DNA of 64,000 nucleotides from Fontisphaera persica. GTDB taxonomy: Bacteria; Verrucomicrobiota; Verrucomicrobiia; Limisphaerales; Fontisphaeraceae. The stretch is taken from the NCBI RefSeq assembly GCF_024832785.1, contig NZ_CP116615.1, positions 4,526,001 to 4,590,000 on the forward strand. The letters run 5' to 3'. The notes below the pieces were generated by a model. That model saw only the letters and a program-made list of their open reading frames with translations, made no database searches and was not told the DNA's origin. The translations under genes and the position numbers were made by a program. Position 1 is the first letter of the stretch. Each line of letters opens with the position of its first letter. This document shows, piece after piece, positions 45,711 through 53,883 of the stretch.

Positions 45711-45738
45711 TTGACATGAGAATCTTCATTGTTAGGCT
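45711..45738 (+). promoter_or_regulatory. Sigma-70-type promoter for rpmH
   Basis: A perfect -35 TTGACA (45711-45716) is followed by 16 bases and TAGGCT (45733-45738) with an extended TG just upstream (TGTTAGGCT). Transcription would start near 45745, leaving an rpmH leader of about 90 bases. TATAGT at 45753-45758 is an alternative -10 without a good -35. Confidence 0.5.
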
Positions 45739-45832
45739 CGCCGGCTCCATGTTATAGTATGGGCTTGCGGCGCGGGCGCCGTCCGGCATCGGCGGGAAAG
45801 GCGGGGCGTCGCAGGCAAGGCAAAGAATAATT

Positions 45833-45970
45833 ATGAAACGGACTCTTCAACCGTCGAAAATACGCCGGAAGCGGCAGCATGGTTTTCTGGCCCGCAATTC
45901 TTCCAAGAGCGGGCGCAAGGTATTGGCCAACCGCCGCCGGGTGGGGCGCAAGCGTTTGACGCCGGTATAA
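45833..45970 (+). CDS. rpmH: 50S ribosomal protein L34
   Basis: A 45-residue, strongly basic protein of the large ribosomal subunit. It reads [20 protein letters not shown] and ends [12 protein letters not shown], a clear L34. It is too short for a typical 60-residue ORF cut-off. It starts the conserved rpmH-rnpA-yidD-yidC-jag cluster; rnpA follows after 15 bases. dnaA, often on the other side of rpmH, is not here. Confidence 0.97.
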   Translation: MKRTLQPSKIRRKRQHGFLARNSSKSGRKVLANRRRVGRKRLTPV

Positions 45971-45985
45971 GCCCCGGAGGCCGGC

Positions 45986-46354
45986 ATGAAACCAGCCGCG
46001 TCCCAAGGGTTGCCGCGGGAACGGCGATTGCGCCGGTCGGGCGAGTTTGGCCGGCTGCGCCGGGAGGGCCGGCGGCTGGTGGTCGGCTGTTTGATTATGA
46101 ATTGGCAGCCCGCGCCGGAAGGCGCCGGGAGCCGGCTGGGGGTGGTGACCTCGCGGGCGCTGGGTTCGGCCGTGGTACGGAGCCGGGGCCGGCGCTTGAT
46201 GCGCGAGGTGTGGCGGCGGCATCAAAACGCGCTGCGCCAGCCGGTGAACATGGTGTTGGTGGCGCGTCCGTCGCTGGCCGCGAAATCTTTTGGGCAGGTG
46301 GAGGCCGATTTTTTGCAGGCGCTCCGGCTGGCCCGTTTGTTAAAAGACTTGTGA
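45986..46354 (+). CDS. rnpA: Ribonuclease P protein component
   Basis: Protein subunit of RNase P, which matures the 5' end of tRNA. The 122-residue product opens with [20 protein letters not shown] and carries [28 protein letters not shown]. That is the family's RNR region with [10 protein letters not shown] instead of the consensus RNRIKR. GGAGG precedes the ATG. The stop overlaps the yidD start region by four bases. Confidence 0.92.
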   Translation: MKPAASQGLPRERRLRRSGEFGRLRREGRRLVVGCLIMNWQPAPEGAGSRLGVVTSRALGSAVVRSRGRRLMREVWRRHQNALRQPVNMVLVARPSLAAKSFGQVEADFLQALRLARLLKDL

Positions 46355-46620
46355 ACATCGCCCAGGCCATGATGTGCGGGGGCATCCGGCTCTATCGCGC
46401 CGTGGTGTCGCCTTTGTTGCATGGGGTGCTGGGGCCGGGATGCGGCTGCCGGTTTTCGCCCACGTGCTCGGAGTACGCCCTGGAGGCGGTGCGGCGCCAT
46501 GGAGCGGCGCGCGGCGGCTGGCTGGCGGTGCGGCGGGTGTGCCGGTGTCATCCGTGGGGCGGGGCGGGTCTGGACCCGGTGCCGCCGGATTCCTCGCCGC
46601 GGCCCATCGGAAAGTTTTGA
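46351..46620 (+). CDS. yidD: Membrane protein insertion efficiency factor YidD
   Basis: Small membrane-associated protein (89 residues from the GTG at 46351) that helps YidC-dependent insertion. The signature is [22 protein letters not shown] and [20 protein letters not shown], then the cysteine- and tryptophan-rich [18 protein letters not shown]. An ATG at 46369 would give 83 residues; the GTG overlaps rnpA and suits translational coupling. The usual YidD order and spacing (rnpA, yidD, yidC) is kept. Confidence 0.93.
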   Translation: MNIAQAMMCGGIRLYRAVVSPLLHGVLGPGCGCRFSPTCSEYALEAVRRHGAARGGWLAVRRVCRCHPWGGAGLDPVPPDSSPRPIGKF

Positions 46621-46623
46621 AGC

Positions 46624-48396
46624 ATGGATCGCAAAGCTGTCATTGTTCTGGTTGTTTCCTTTCTGCTGCTGGTGGCGTGGTATCCGCTGGTGAACCTGAT
46701 TTATCCGCCGGCGCCGCTGCCCGCGCCGACCAACCAGGTGAGCCGGGCTGGCGCCACGAATGTGGTGTTGACCAATGCCGCGCCGACCACCTTTTTGTCG
46801 GCCGCGCCCACCAATCTGCCGCCGCGGCCCCGTCCTGCGCCGGGGACACCGGAAAAAGTTGAGCGGCTGGTGCATGATGGCATCACTTACATCTTCACCT
46901 CGCAGGGCGGCGGTTTGAAGGCTATTGAGCTGGACCCGAAAAAATATCCGCAGACCATCCGGCGCAAAAAAAGCGAGCAAGCGCAGGAGCCGGGGGTGGT
47001 GCTGAACCGCGGCGCGCTGGCGCCGGTGCTGGCGTTGGGGGGGCATCCCGCGCTGGAGGAAGACGGGATTTATGAGCTGCAGCGGGTGGGGCCGGGGGTG
47101 CGGGCGGAGAAAACGCTGAGCAACGGCCTGCACATCGTCAAGGAATTCCTTCCCACCACCAACTACCTGGTGAAAGCGCTGGTGCGCATCGAGAATCGCG
47201 GTACGCAGCCGGCCATTCTGCCGACGCATGAAGTGCTGGCGGGGACGGCCTCGCTGGTGAATTCCAAGGAAGAGGTGATGCAATTGGGCGTTTTTGTGCG
47301 GGACACCAAGCGCACCAAGCATCTGGATGAAGGCTGGTTTGCCAACCGGACGCTCGGCTGTTTTCCCGGCACGCCCCGGCTGACCTACCGCTCGGAAGGG
47401 GAGCCGGTGACGTGGGTGGCGGCGCACAACCGGTTTTTCGCCCTGGCGGCCATTCCCGCCCTGCCAGCCGCCGAGGCGGTGGCGCGCAAAGTGGAGCTGT
47501 CGCTGGGGGAAAAAGACGCAGCGAAAAACATTGGGTTCGAGGCGGCGCTGGTGTTTCGCGGGCAGACGGTGGCGCCGGGGACGTCGGTGGTGCATCACAT
47601 CACGTTGTATGCCGGCCCCAAGGAATACAACGGCCTGGCGCGGCTGGCGGAGCAGATGAAGAATGATTTGGACCACCTGATGAAGTTCAACGGGTTCTTC
47701 GGGTTTTTCTCGAAGGTGCTGCTGCTTTCGATGAATGGCCTACACGATGCGTTCAAGCTGCCCTACGGACTGGCCATCATCGTGATAACCATCATCATCA
47801 AGCTGCTGTTCTGGCCGCTCACCAAAGCCAGCACGCGCTCCATGAAACGCCTGGCCGAGCTGCAGCCGGAAATGAATAAAATCCGGGAGAAATACAAGGA
47901 TGACCCGCAGAAGATGAACCGGAAGATGATGGAGTTCATGAAGGAGCACAAGGTCAGCCCGCTGGGCGGCTGCCTGCCGATGCTCATTCAGATTCCAGTG
48001 TTTTTCGGGTTTTATTTCATGATTCAGAGTGCCATTGAACTGCGCGGGGCCTCCTTCCTGTGGGCGTGGGATTTGTCGGTGCCGGACACCGTGGCCACGC
48101 TGGCGGGATTCCCCCTCAACCCGCTGCCGCTGATCATGGGCGCCACCATGTTCTGGCAGGCCAAGTTGACGCCGCCGTCTCCCGGGATGGACCCCACGCA
48201 GCAGAAAATCATGCAGTACATGCCGCTGATTTTCCTGTTTGTGCTGTATAACATGTCCTCCGGCTTGACTTTGTATTGGACGGTGCAGAACATCCTGACC
48301 ATCGTGCAGACGAAAATCACCAAGACGCAAGACGCGAAGAATCCACCGGCCGCGCCCGCGCCCGCCCCGGCCGCTCCGGCGCGGCGCAAATCCTGA
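46624..48396 (+). CDS. yidC: Membrane protein insertase YidC
   Basis: Inner-membrane insertase/chaperone of 590 residues. It has the Gram-negative layout: an N-terminal helix (VIVLVVSFLLLVAWYPLV), a Pro/Thr-rich linker, a periplasmic beta-sandwich domain (about residues 75-345) and the conserved five-helix core. The core begins GFFGFFSKVLLLSMNGLHDA and includes PYGLAIIVITIIIKLLFWPL, the cytoplasmic hairpin KASTRSMKRLAELQPEMNKI, then PLGGCLPMLIQIPVFFGFYF and the final LTLYWTVQNIL. It lies 3 bases after yidD and 29 before jag. Confidence 0.97.
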   Translation: MDRKAVIVLVVSFLLLVAWYPLVNLIYPPAPLPAPTNQVSRAGATNVVLTNAAPTTFLSAAPTNLPPRPRPAPGTPEKVERLVHDGITYIFTSQGGGLKAIELDPKKYPQTIRRKKSEQAQEPGVVLNRGALAPVLALGGHPALEEDGIYELQRVGPGVRAEKTLSNGLHIVKEFLPTTNYLVKALVRIENRGTQPAILPTHEVLAGTASLVNSKEEVMQLGVFVRDTKRTKHLDEGWFANRTLGCFPGTPRLTYRSEGEPVTWVAAHNRFFALAAIPALPAAEAVARKVELSLGEKDAAKNIGFEAALVFRGQTVAPGTSVVHHITLYAGPKEYNGLARLAEQMKNDLDHLMKFNGFFGFFSKVLLLSMNGLHDAFKLPYGLAIIVITIIIKLLFWPLTKASTRSMKRLAELQPEMNKIREKYKDDPQKMNRKMMEFMKEHKVSPLGGCLPMLIQIPVFFGFYFMIQSAIELRGASFLWAWDLSVPDTVATLAGFPLNPLPLIMGATMFWQAKLTPPSPGMDPTQQKIMQYMPLIFLFVLYNMSSGLTLYWTVQNILTIVQTKITKTQDAKNPPAAPAPAPAAPARRKS

Positions 48397-48425
48397 GACC
48401 GCCGCCGGCCGCCCTCCCTTTGCCT

Positions 48426-48881
48426 ATGCCTGCACAACCCAAACTCATCCTGGAAACCCTGCTGAAAACCCTGGGCTTCGAGGCCACCGTCGAGGAACAC
48501 CAGCTTGACGATGGCCTGCTGCTGGATGTCAAGACGGAGGACTCCGGCCGGCTCATCGGGCGGCAGGGCCAAACGCTCTCCAGCCTGCAATACCTGACCA
48601 ACCGGCTCATCTACCAGCAGGACCCCCACGCGCCCAAGGTCACGGTGGATGTGGCCGGTTACCGGAGTCAGGCCCGCGAAGCGCTGGTGAAAAAGGCGCT
48701 GGCCGCGGCGGAGAAAGTCCACCGCTGGGGGGATGTGGTGGAGCTGGAGCCGATGAATGCCTTTGACCGGCGGATTGTGCACAACGCGCTGAAGAACGAC
48801 CCGCGAATTGAAACCAAATCCGTCGAGGTCGAAGGCACTGACAAGAAGGCCATTTTGCTTCGACCCAAGGCGCAAGCCTAG
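48426..48881 (+). CDS. RNA-binding protein Jag/KhpB-like (KH and R3H domains)
   Basis: Cytoplasmic RNA-binding protein of 151 residues. The KH domain shows GRLIGRQGQTLSSLQYLTNR with the GxxG loop. The R3H domain shows MNAFDRRIVHNALKNDP with Arg and His four residues apart (RRIVH). Members of this family (Jag/KhpB) often follow yidC and regulate cell-wall synthesis or mRNA in Gram-positives. This form lacks the N-terminal Jag_N domain. It ends the rpmH cluster; the typical mnmE gene does not follow. Confidence 0.9.
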   Translation: MPAQPKLILETLLKTLGFEATVEEHQLDDGLLLDVKTEDSGRLIGRQGQTLSSLQYLTNRLIYQQDPHAPKVTVDVAGYRSQAREALVKKALAAAEKVHRWGDVVELEPMNAFDRRIVHNALKNDPRIETKSVEVEGTDKKAILLRPKAQA

Positions 48882-48897
48882 GCCGGGGGCAGAGGTT

Positions 48898-49758
48898 TCA
48901 GCGCGGGGGCAGACTCGCGCGCGCCTTGACCTCGCGCACCATCCGTTGCCAGTGGCGGCGGAGGAAAGGGGGATGGCGCAGGCTGTCCAGCACGTAGGCG
49001 CGGTCGGCGCGGGCGAGGTCGAGGGTGGCGGTAATCATTTCCTCCTGATACCATCCTGCCTGCGCCAGCGGCAGGCCGTTTGGCTCGCGAATGAAGGAGT
49101 CGCCGCTGGAGGTTTGCAGGCCGTCGGGCGATTCACCCACCGTGTTGGCCACGCAGTGGAAGATTTTGGTGTTGGGCCCCACGGGCTGTTGCGCCCGGCC
49201 CGAGGTGCGTTTCCACGTCACCGCCTCGATTTCGTCCGAGCTGCAGGAGGGATGGAAGAGAATCTGCGCGCCGGCCATGGCGGGCAGGCGGTACAACTCG
49301 GGGTGCCGGCCGTCCCGGCAAATGACCAGCGTGCACCAGATGCCGTCGAGTTGAAACAGTGCCAGCTTGTTGCCGCCGCGGCAGTATTTTTTTTCATCGC
49401 GGCCGGCCATGTTGACCTTGGCGTATTCATAGACAATGCGGCCGTGGGGGTTGATGACATGCGCCAGATTGAGGTAACGGGTCCCCGCTTTTTTTAGCGT
49501 GCCGACGATGGCCCAGAGGCCCGCGTGCGCGACGGCCTGGCAAACGGTGTTCAGCGCGGCTTCGACCCGGGCGGGCCGCAGGGTGATGGCGTAGGGGAAG
49601 TAGTAGCTGGTGAGGCAGGCCTCGGGAAACAACACCACCCGGCTGCCGGCGGCGGCCGCGGCCTTGAGATAATGCAGCACGCGCTCCAGGTTGTACTCCA
49701 GCGGTTTGGCCCAATGCAGTTGGACACACGAGACTTGCAGCGTTTTTGGGGTTTGCAT
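48898..49758 (-). CDS. Carbon-nitrogen hydrolase (nitrilase superfamily)
   Basis: Predicted amidase or carbamoylase of 286 residues. The Glu-Lys-Cys triad is visible: Glu46 in VVLFPEACLTSY, Lys114 in VYEYAKVNMAG and Cys147 in TLVICRDGRHPEL. The loop after the catalytic cysteine (LYRLPAMAGAQILFHPS) is the standard continuation. It is a lone gene, convergent with jag and divergent from nrfHA. Substrate is not obvious from sequence; members hydrolyse nitriles, amides, N-carbamoyl compounds or omega-amides. Confidence 0.92.
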   Translation of the reverse strand: MQTPKTLQVSCVQLHWAKPLEYNLERVLHYLKAAAAAGSRVVLFPEACLTSYYFPYAITLRPARVEAALNTVCQAVAHAGLWAIVGTLKKAGTRYLNLAHVINPHGRIVYEYAKVNMAGRDEKKYCRGGNKLALFQLDGIWCTLVICRDGRHPELYRLPAMAGAQILFHPSCSSDEIEAVTWKRTSGRAQQPVGPNTKIFHCVANTVGESPDGLQTSSGDSFIREPNGLPLAQAGWYQEEMITATLDLARADRAYVLDSLRHPPFLRRHWQRMVREVKARASLPPR

Positions 49759-49855
49759 AATGCCGGTTGCCGCCTATGGATGCCACAATCGGCGTCGAGC
49801 GCCAACCTAAAAGGAGGGCCGGCCGGGGCGCGTTGCCGCCGGTGGCGGGGGCATT

Positions 49856-49869
49856 TTGATCCGGGTCAA
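49856..49869 (+). promoter_or_regulatory. FNR/CRP-family binding site upstream of nrfHA
   Basis: TTGATCCGGGTCAA, one base away from the FNR consensus TTGAT-N4-ATCAA. Flanking bases extend the symmetry to TTTTGA-N6-TCAAAA. Its centre lies near 49862.5, which puts it at about -41.5 if transcription starts 7-8 bases after the TATAAG at 49891. That is the class II activator position. An oxygen-responsive FNR-type regulator, or a nitrite-responsive CRP-family relative, is expected. Confidence 0.7.
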
Positions 49870-49890
49870 AAAATTCGCCCTTTCGCTCAG

Positions 49891-49896
49891 TATAAG
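49891..49896 (+). promoter_or_regulatory. -10 element of the nrfHA promoter
   Basis: TATAAG, one mismatch from TATAAT, 21 bases downstream of the FNR-like box and 39 bases upstream of the nrfH start. Its spacing to the box matches FNR class II promoters. Confidence 0.6.
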
Positions 49897-49935
49897 CATT
49901 GCTTGGGGCGGGCGTTTGATTAAGATGCCGACGTC

Positions 49936-50439
49936 ATGGACAAGCTGACCCGCATGACCAAATTTTGGGGCATCTGCGCCGGGGTGGCGGTGGGCGTTGC
50001 CGTGGGCGGGGGCTTGTTCACGTTTGTCTATGCGCGGGGTGCCTCCTACCTGACCAATGACCCCCAGGCGTGCGCCAACTGCCACATCATGCGCGAGCAT
50101 TACGAGGCGTGGGTCAGGTCCAGCCATCGCAGCGTGGCCACGTGCAACGATTGCCACACCCCGCCCGGCGTGGTGGCCAAGTACGTTACCAAGGCTGAGA
50201 ACGGTTTTTTTCATTCGCTGTATTTCACCACGGGTGATTTTCCCGATCCGTTGCGCATCAAGCCGCGCAACCGGAGCGTGACCGAACAAGCCTGTCGCAA
50301 ATGCCACACCCCCATTGTGGAGGCCATTGAGGCCCACCAGGGCAACGACACCCTCTCGTGCATGAAGTGCCATGCCGACGTGGGGCACCCTTTGCGGGGG
50401 GCGTTTGCGCCCGACCTGACCACTGCCTATGAGCGCTGA
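49936..50439 (+). CDS. nrfH: Cytochrome c nitrite reductase small subunit NrfH
   Basis: Membrane-anchored tetraheme quinol dehydrogenase of the NapC/NirT family, 167 residues, which passes electrons from menaquinol to NrfA. One N-terminal helix (about residues 10-30) is followed by four CxxCH heme sites: residues 46-50, 70-74, 120-124 and 142-146. The number and spacing fit NrfH. The nrfA ATG lies inside its 3' end (11-base overlap), so the two are translationally coupled. Expression is probably controlled by the FNR-like box upstream. Confidence 0.95.
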   Translation: MDKLTRMTKFWGICAGVAVGVAVGGGLFTFVYARGASYLTNDPQACANCHIMREHYEAWVRSSHRSVATCNDCHTPPGVVAKYVTKAENGFFHSLYFTTGDFPDPLRIKPRNRSVTEQACRKCHTPIVEAIEAHQGNDTLSCMKCHADVGHPLRGAFAPDLTTAYER

Positions 50440-51826
50440 ACCGCAAATACCCGAAACTGTCCGGAGCAAGGCCATGCGCGTGGCCTTGTTGACCATCATC
50501 GTGGCCTGTGGGGTGACCATTGTGGGCCTGGCCTTTCTCACCACGATTGTGGAGCGCAAACAGGAGGCCAAAAATCCCTTCTTCCGCGTGGTGGAGCTGA
50601 ACGACGACACCCAGGACCCGGCCATCTGGGGCAAGAATTTCCCGATGCAGTATGACGATTACAAGCGCACGGTGGACCAGGTGCGCACCAAATACGGCGG
50701 CAGCGAGGCGATGCCGCGCACGCCCACGCAGGCGGATCCGCGCTCGGTGGTTTCCCAGTCGCGGCTGGAGGAGGACCCGCGCCTTAAGACGATGTGGGCC
50801 GGGTATGCCTTTGCGGCGGACTTTCGCGAGGAGCGGGGCCATGCCTTCATGCTGGAAGACCAGACATTTACGGGGCGGCAGCGGGTGGTGAAACAGCCGG
50901 GCACGTGCATGCATTGCCATGCGTCGGTGTATGTGCCGTACAAAAAACTGGGCAACGGCGACCTCTTCAAGGGCTTTGAAAAGATGAACTCGATGCCGTG
51001 GGCCGAGGCGCGCCCGCTGGTGGAGCATCCGGTTACCTGCATTGACTGCCATGACTCGCAAACCATGGCCCTGCGCATCACCCGCCCGGGTTTCATCGAG
51101 GGCATAACCGCGCTGAAGGCCGCTCAGGGAGTGAAAAATTATGACGTGAACCGCGACGCCACCCGCCAGGAGATGCGCTCCTACGTGTGCGCCCAATGCC
51201 ACGTGGAATATTACTTCAAGGGCCAGGAAAAACGGCTGGTGTATCCGTGGCACCATGGCCTGAAGGCCGAGCAAGTGCTGGCTTATTATGATGAAGTGGG
51301 GCACCGCGACTGGGTTCATGCCGACACCGGCGCGCCGGCGCTCAAGGTGCAGCATCCGGAGTTTGAGTTGTGGAGCCAGGGCATCCACGCCCGCAGCGGG
51401 GTGGCGTGCGCCGACTGCCACATGCCGTTCAAGCGGGTGGGGGCCACGAAAATCAGCGACCACCATGTCCGCAGCCCGCTCTTGAACATTTCCCACGCCT
51501 GCCAGACCTGCCACAAGTGGCCTGAAGCGGAGTTGAAGGCGCGGGTGGAGACCATTCAGGACCGGACCTACCAGTTGCGCAACCAGGCCATGGACGCGCT
51601 GATGGATTTGATTGCCGATCTCAAGAACGCCCGCGCCGCCGGCCTGGCCACCAACCATCCGGCGCTGGTGAAGGCGCAGGATTTCCAGCGCAAGGCGCAA
51701 TTCTTCCTGGACTTTGTGGAAGCGGAAAATTCGATGGGCTTCCACGCGCCGCAGGAAGCCGCGCGCATTTTGGCCGAGTCCATCAACTTCGCCCGCAAAG
51801 GCCAGATCGCCATCCGGGACCGGTAG
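50429..51826 (+). CDS. nrfA: Ammonia-forming cytochrome c nitrite reductase, CxxCH variant
   Basis: Periplasmic pentaheme enzyme that reduces nitrite to ammonium with six electrons. The 465-residue product has an uncleaved or cleaved N-terminal helix (MRVALLTIIVACGVTIVGLAFL). It has five heme motifs starting at Cys160, Cys204, Cys254, Cys327 and Cys358. The first is CMHCH (160-164), where most NrfA enzymes carry CxxCK with lysine as catalytic-heme ligand. The heme spacing and segments such as YFKGQEKRLVYPWHHGLKAE (calcium and active-site region) and GVACADCHMPF show it is a true NrfA. It forms an operon with nrfH. Confidence 0.95.
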   Translation: MSAEPQIPETVRSKAMRVALLTIIVACGVTIVGLAFLTTIVERKQEAKNPFFRVVELNDDTQDPAIWGKNFPMQYDDYKRTVDQVRTKYGGSEAMPRTPTQADPRSVVSQSRLEEDPRLKTMWAGYAFAADFREERGHAFMLEDQTFTGRQRVVKQPGTCMHCHASVYVPYKKLGNGDLFKGFEKMNSMPWAEARPLVEHPVTCIDCHDSQTMALRITRPGFIEGITALKAAQGVKNYDVNRDATRQEMRSYVCAQCHVEYYFKGQEKRLVYPWHHGLKAEQVLAYYDEVGHRDWVHADTGAPALKVQHPEFELWSQGIHARSGVACADCHMPFKRVGATKISDHHVRSPLLNISHACQTCHKWPEAELKARVETIQDRTYQLRNQAMDALMDLIADLKNARAAGLATNHPALVKAQDFQRKAQFFLDFVEAENSMGFHAPQEAARILAESINFARKGQIAIRDR

Positions 51827-51838
51827 GCAGGCCCGTGA

Positions 51839-52951
51839 TTACAAATGCGTTGGGCCTTCGCCGTCGCCGCGGGTGAGGTGGGCTTGGGCGCAGGTGTGGG
51901 GCCAGGGTTGCAGGCGCGCGGCCAGTGGGGGGGCGGCGGCAAAGATGAAATTGGAAGGCCCGGGCAGCCAGCCGGCCCGGCGGAAAGCTTTGACCCAGGC
52001 CTGATGCGCCTGGTTGGTCACTATCAGGTCCACCCCGCGCCGCAGCAAAAAATCGGTGGCGGCGGCGGCCACTGCGTATTCAGCGCCGGACGCCGCCAGC
52101 ACATCCACCACGGAGCCGACGCGGAGGTTGCCGAAATGGCGACTGTCGCGCATGGGGGTGTCGAGGGCCACGGTCCAGCCCACGATTTCCTGGTGGCGTT
52201 TAACCTGGAGTTTGAGAAAGCGCGGATGCCCCGGGGGGTAGAGCCGATTCAGGGCGGGCAGGGTACGCTCCGCAATGAAGGCATAATGTGGCGCGGCGGC
52301 CTGCCAAAGGTCATCCACCCACGCATCGAAGTGCGGTATTTCAGTGACTTCCACTCCTTGGGGCGGTCCGGCCTGGCGGACGGCCTGCCAGGCGCGCAGA
52401 CCGAGCCAGGCCAGTCCCGTGGCCGCCAGTACCCTGGCTGCCAGGGCGCGTCCGCGGGTACGCTGGAGGAGGGGTAATTCGCGCAACAAAACGGCCGGGC
52501 GCGCGGGATAAAACAAAAACGGCACCGGCACGAGCTGCCAGCGGCTGGCCTGCAAGAGGCGGGGCAGGGGACGGTCCAGGCCGCCCATGCCCAGACAGTA
52601 AAGCAGCGGTTGCTGGCGTTGGGCGTGGAGGAGGATTTGCAGGCCGAGCGCGCCAAATCGGGAATCCACCAGCGCCTCGCTGACGGGGGAATAGAGATAG
52701 CCGACTGCCAGGGTCTCCTGCCCCACGCGGAAGGGCTGGTGTTTGAGCACGTAGCCGCCGCGCACGTCCGGGCCGTCTTTGGCGAGCCACAGCTCTTCGT
52801 AGAGAGGGGAGGCACCGTCCCGGGGAAGCCAGGTGGAAACGGCGGTTTCGGGCAATTTGAAATCGGTAATGCCCCCGGCGCGCAGGCGTGCATTGAAGGC
52901 CTGCACGGCCGGCATATCGTCCGGTGTGGCGCGTTGAATTTGGATGCCCAT
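51839..52951 (-). CDS. GNAT-like acyltransferase of the ACP/FkbH operon
   Basis: A 370-residue cytoplasmic protein with an N-terminal GNAT-like start (MGIQIQRATPDDMPAVQAFN), then WLAKDGPDVRGGYVLKHQPF and GALGLQILLHAQRQQPLLYC. The C-terminal half also looks GNAT-like (FLKLQVKRHQEIVGWTVALD, VVDVLAASGAEYAVAAAATD), so it may be a tandem fold with two GNAT domains. It is the last gene of the four-gene operon; its start overlaps the stop of the deacetylase-like gene by one base. The acyl donor could be the ACP of the same operon, which is inference. No membrane segment was seen. Confidence 0.6.
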   Translation of the reverse strand: MGIQIQRATPDDMPAVQAFNARLRAGGITDFKLPETAVSTWLPRDGASPLYEELWLAKDGPDVRGGYVLKHQPFRVGQETLAVGYLYSPVSEALVDSRFGALGLQILLHAQRQQPLLYCLGMGGLDRPLPRLLQASRWQLVPVPFLFYPARPAVLLRELPLLQRTRGRALAARVLAATGLAWLGLRAWQAVRQAGPPQGVEVTEIPHFDAWVDDLWQAAAPHYAFIAERTLPALNRLYPPGHPRFLKLQVKRHQEIVGWTVALDTPMRDSRHFGNLRVGSVVDVLAASGAEYAVAAAATDFLLRRGVDLIVTNQAHQAWVKAFRRAGWLPGPSNFIFAAAPPLAARLQPWPHTCAQAHLTRGDGEGPTHL

Positions 52952-53883
52952 CAGGTGGTGCCCACGCGGAGCTTATGCCGGAGCCAGCGCCATTCCAAGT
53001 GAGAACGCTCGGCGGGGGTGAGCGTGTGCAGGCCGCGCTGTTGCCGCAAATAATCCAACAACACCGCCACCGGCACAAACCAGCCCGGCTTGCGGCTGAG
53101 CCGCTCCATCAATTCGCGGAATCGCGGGTGCACGCATCCCTGGGCGGCAAACCCCTTGGCCAGGTGGGTATAGACGATGCAGGCGCCGCCTTCGGCCTCG
53201 AGGCGGTCCTGGTGGGCCTCGTGCAACAGCGCATTGAAACTGTCCACGTGTGCGCCTTCGCTGGCGGCAAACCAGGCGGCCACATAGGGGCGGTCGGGGT
53301 CGTAATAGGGCATCCAGGGGCAGGCGGCGAGGGTGTTGATGCCGGGAAAGACAAAATTGCGTACGTAGCTCAATTGGTCGCGGCAGACGTCCCCCCAGAA
53401 ATAAGGGTCGCCGGGCACATGACCTCGATAGCGTCGGGCGTGACGGAATCCGGTGAGCAGCAGGTAGAGCCAGCGGCGGACGCCACTCAAGCGGCCGGGT
53501 CCCCAGTACAGTGCTTCGCGGCAGGTGGTGTGGGTGGCCATGGTGCGCGGCGGGCCGCCGAAGAGGCGGGCGAAGGTGTCGAGTCCGCGCAGGGTCTGCT
53601 CGCGGGTGGAACTGTGGCAGGTGGCGTTGTGCCAGGCAATTTCAAAGCCCTGCTGTTGGAGGGATTGCGCCCAGGCCAGGTAATCCGGGTCAGCGCAAGT
53701 GGCGCCGCCCACGACTTCCGGGGGCTGGGTGGGCGGGAGGGGCCAGACAGTTTTCGTGGTGCGAAAACCGAGGCCGGCGAGCAAATCATAGACGGGCCGC
53801 AATTTTTCGACGGTGGCGGCGTCGGTGTCATCAAACACCGTGAAGGCAAACCGCTTTCCTTCCGGCCACACGATGGGGGTCAT
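52951..53883 (-). CDS. Polysaccharide-deacetylase-like protein
   Basis: A 310-residue protein with features of the NodB/polysaccharide deacetylase fold (or the DUF2334-like relatives). FAFTVFDDTDAATVEKLRPV stands at the place of the metal-binding TFDDG motif, followed later by FEIAWHNATCHSSTREQTLRGLDTF, matching the H-x3-H/S-x2-T motif 2 (IAWHNATCHSST). There is no signal peptide. The start overlaps the stop of the FkbH-MaoC gene by four bases, and its own stop overlaps the GNAT-like start. It probably deacetylates or otherwise processes an amino sugar intermediate in the cytoplasm; this is inferred from the fold. Confidence 0.65.
   Translation of the reverse strand: MTPIVWPEGKRFAFTVFDDTDAATVEKLRPVYDLLAGLGFRTTKTVWPLPPTQPPEVVGGATCADPDYLAWAQSLQQQGFEIAWHNATCHSSTREQTLRGLDTFARLFGGPPRTMATHTTCREALYWGPGRLSGVRRWLYLLLTGFRHARRYRGHVPGDPYFWGDVCRDQLSYVRNFVFPGINTLAACPWMPYYDPDRPYVAAWFAASEGAHVDSFNALLHEAHQDRLEAEGGACIVYTHLAKGFAAQGCVHPRFRELMERLSRKPGWFVPVAVLLDYLRQQRGLHTLTPAERSHLEWRWLRHKLRVGTT

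Noticed and set aside
45645-45832. Replication origin next to rpmH
   Set aside because: No cluster of DnaA boxes or AT-rich repeat was seen, and dnaA is absent; only a promoter is supported.
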